A DNA stretch of 6,940 nt. Source: Gammaproteobacteria bacterium. Its GTDB lineage: Bacteria > Pseudomonadota > Gammaproteobacteria > SZUA-229. Both the position numbers and the translations under genes were made by a program. Where the stretch lies: contig JAQICG010000413.1 of assembly GCA_027858635.1 (NCBI GenBank), positions 1 to 6,940 of the forward strand. Reading direction: 5' to 3'. Under the pieces are notes generated by a model. That model was not told where the DNA came from and did not search any database. It saw only the letters and a program-made list of their open reading frames with translations. Shown piece after piece: positions 5,310 through 6,940 of this stretch; within the stretch, counting starts at the first letter, position 1, and each line of letters starts with the position of its first letter.

Positions 5310-5987
5310 ATGGAACTCTTTCCCGGCTTTGGCCCTCTGCTTCTTAGCGTAAAACTCGCCGCGCTCACTACGCTGATTTTACTTATTATCGGCACACCCC
5401 TGGCCTGGTGGCTGAGCACGACCCGGGCAAGATTCAAACCATTAATCGAAACCATCGTGGCATTGCCTATCGTACTGCCGCCCACCGTCATGGGCTTCTA
5501 TTTGCTGATTTTATTAAGCCCACAGGGTGTCGTCGGTAGCTGGTGGTTAGAACTGACAGGCGAGACACTTACCTTCAGCTTTTCCGGCCTTGTCATCGCC
5601 TCTGTGCTGTATAGCTTCCCCTTTGTGGTGCAGCCCCTGCAAAGTGCATTTGAAGGCATCAGTCATGATCTAATGGAAGCGGCGTACACACTGGGCGCCA
5701 AACCGCTGGATGCGTTTTTCAGCATCGCCGTGCCACTTGCCAAGCGAGGTTTTCTTACCGCTAGCGTACTGGGTTTTGCACACACTCTGGGTGAGTTCGG
5801 CGTGGTTCTGATGGTGGGTGGCAATATACCGGATGAAACTCGCGTCGTCTCTATCGCCATTTATGATCATGTAGAAATGCTTGAGTACGATAAAGCACAC
5901 ATACTCTCAATTATTCTACTCGTTTTTGCTTTTCTGGCGATATTGCTGATGTACACGGTTAATCACAGGCAGGGGCGCAGACGATGA
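5310..5987 (+). CDS. modB: Molybdate ABC transporter permease ModB
   Basis: A 225-residue inner-membrane permease that dimerises and forms the molybdate channel between ModA and ModC. Hydrophobic spans are seen at about 10-35, 47-70, 89-110, 148-170 and 198-219. The cytoplasmic EAA loop that docks on the ATPase is clear: EAAYTLGAKPLDAFFSIAVP at 123-142, with the expected E-A-A, G129 and P142. The motifs LPIVLPPTVMGFYLL (52-66) and AHTLGEFGVVLMVGGNIP (157-174) are characteristic of ModB. The length is normal. The ATG at 5310 has no evident Shine-Dalgarno sequence. Its TGA stop overlaps the modC start (ATGA at 5984-5987), indicating translational coupling. Confidence 0.95.
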   Translation: MELFPGFGPLLLSVKLAALTTLILLIIGTPLAWWLSTTRARFKPLIETIVALPIVLPPTVMGFYLLILLSPQGVVGSWWLELTGETLTFSFSGLVIASVLYSFPFVVQPLQSAFEGISHDLMEAAYTLGAKPLDAFFSIAVPLAKRGFLTASVLGFAHTLGEFGVVLMVGGNIPDETRVVSIAIYDHVEMLEYDKAHILSIILLVFAFLAILLMYTVNHRQGRRR

Positions 5988-6940
5988 AAGCGAATCACTG
6001 CCGGATTAAACTGCAACGCGAAGACTTCACCGTTGAAGCCGAGTTTGCTATCCCCGCACAGGGCGTAACCGGCATCTTCGGGCACTCCGGCTCGGGCAAA
6101 ACCACACTGCTAAGGTGTCTCGCCGGGCTGGAAAAAGACGTACAGGGTCATATCGAAATTAACGGCCAGACCTGGCTCAGCGACAGTCGGAATCTGTCCA
6201 GTCAGGACAGAAACATCGGTTATATCTTTCAGGAGGGACGCCTGTTTCCGCACCTGAGCGTGCAGGCCAACCTTGATTACGGCATCAAACGCTGCACCGC
6301 GCAAAATACCACCTCGCTGGATCGTGATCACCTCTTTGAACTGTTCAACATCGCCCACCTGCTCGAGCGCAAACCGCACCAGCTTTCCGGTGGAGAAAAG
6401 CAGCGTGTCGCCATTGCTCGCGCGCTGCTGAAAAATCCGCAAATCATGCTGCTCGATGAACCCCTGGCTTCGCTGGATGAAATGCGCAAACAGGAAATTC
6501 TGCCTTTCCTGGACCGCCTGCACAGGGAATTCAACATTCCCATGCTCTATGTCAGCCACAGCATTGAAGAGGTCACACGCCTGTGTGATCACATACTGGT
6601 GATGGAACAGGGCCGCATACAGTTCGAAGGACGCTTACACGAGGCGTTAGTTGCACCTGAATCACCGCTGGCAAAATCAAGCAATGCCGCCGCAGTTCTA
6701 GACGGTACCGTTATAAAACAGGAAAAAGAGTTTCAACTTTCAACCATACAAACCAGCAATGGCAATAATATTATTGTGCCCGGCGTCGCCAACCTTGGAC
6801 AGCAGGTGCGCATACATATTCACGCCAACAATGTCAGCCTGTGTAAAAAAGCCATTTCTGACAGCAGCATTCTAAATATTATTGAAGGTACCATTTCCGC
6901 AATTATAGAGAAGACCGGATCACACGCTCTATTACAGATT
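5984..6940 (+). CDS. modC: Molybdate ABC transporter ATPase ModC (3' end cut)
   Basis: An open frame of 319 residues running off the right edge; it drives molybdate import by ATP hydrolysis at the inner membrane face of ModB. All ABC motifs are intact: Walker A GHSGSGKT (33-40), Q-loop Q83 in YIFQEGRLFPHL, signature LSGGEKQR (134-141), Walker B IMLLDEP (154-160), D-loop SLD (163-165) and switch H192 in YVSHS. After residue 238 comes the Mop/TOBE oxyanion domain: LDGTVIK, GQQVRIHIHANNVSLCKKAI, then SILNIIEGTISAI, the usual ModC molbindin signature. ModC proteins are about 350-360 residues, so roughly the last 30-40 are missing. The start overlaps the modB stop by four bases. An antisense ORF at 6110-6592 is a shadow. 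Confidence 0.95.
   Translation, partial: MKANHCRIKLQREDFTVEAEFAIPAQGVTGIFGHSGSGKTTLLRCLAGLEKDVQGHIEINGQTWLSDSRNLSSQDRNIGYIFQEGRLFPHLSVQANLDYGIKRCTAQNTTSLDRDHLFELFNIAHLLERKPHQLSGGEKQRVAIARALLKNPQIMLLDEPLASLDEMRKQEILPFLDRLHREFNIPMLYVSHSIEEVTRLCDHILVMEQGRIQFEGRLHEALVAPESPLAKSSNAAAVLDGTVIKQEKEFQLSTIQTSNGNNIIVPGVANLGQQVRIHIHANNVSLCKKAISDSSILNIIEGTISAIIEKTGSHALLQI

Noticed and set aside
6110..6592. Minus-strand ORF of 160 codons
   Set aside because: Lies inside modC, whose ABC ATPase motifs are intact.

Overview
The window is ordinary bacterial chromosome of moderate G+C. The gene set (MoxR-type ATPase, Sel1-repeat protein, 2OG-Fe(II) oxygenase, GNAT acetyltransferase, modABC) and the sequence style suggest a gammaproteobacterium, perhaps an environmental or sulfur-oxidising one. 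That placement is inference from protein style only; no rRNA or phylogenetic marker is present. I saw no tRNA, CRISPR array, transposase or phage gene.

Layout. Positions 1-744 lie on the minus strand: a Sel1-repeat protein (292-744), then, across a 72-bp imperfect palindrome (210-281), the N-terminus of a MoxR-family AAA+ ATPase that runs off the left edge. Positions 745-1014 are a divergent intergenic region with a candidate promoter on each strand. The rightward promoter serves a compact single-gene unit: a structured leader, a 64-residue orphan protein (1015-1209) and a strong bidirectional hairpin terminator (1235-1268). That terminator is shared with a convergent minus-strand gene (1346-1900) for a helical protein of unknown function, whose start I place at a GTG with a good ribosome binding site.

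From 2089 everything is on the plus strand. A 347-residue uncharacterised protein (possibly the Sfum_1244 family) is followed after 14 bases by a complete 2OG-Fe(II) oxygenase of the prolyl-4-hydroxylase type, so the two are probably cotranscribed. A terminator-like hairpin and a short repeat-rich stretch (3801-3870) separate them from a GNAT acetyltransferase (3892-4332).

The right third is a molybdate ABC importer operon, modA-modB-modC. ModA is the periplasmic binding protein, ModB the membrane permease and ModC the ATPase. modB and modC overlap by four bases, and modC is cut by the window end inside its C-terminal Mop/TOBE region. A TATAAT box with a poor -35 lies upstream of modA, and an 8-bp perfect dyad sits about 70 bases before the expected transcription start, a plausible activator site.

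I found no clearly new multi-gene system. The best leads are the unknown-protein/oxygenase pair, the self-contained 64-residue gene, the two non-coding repeat-like elements and the dyad upstream of modA.
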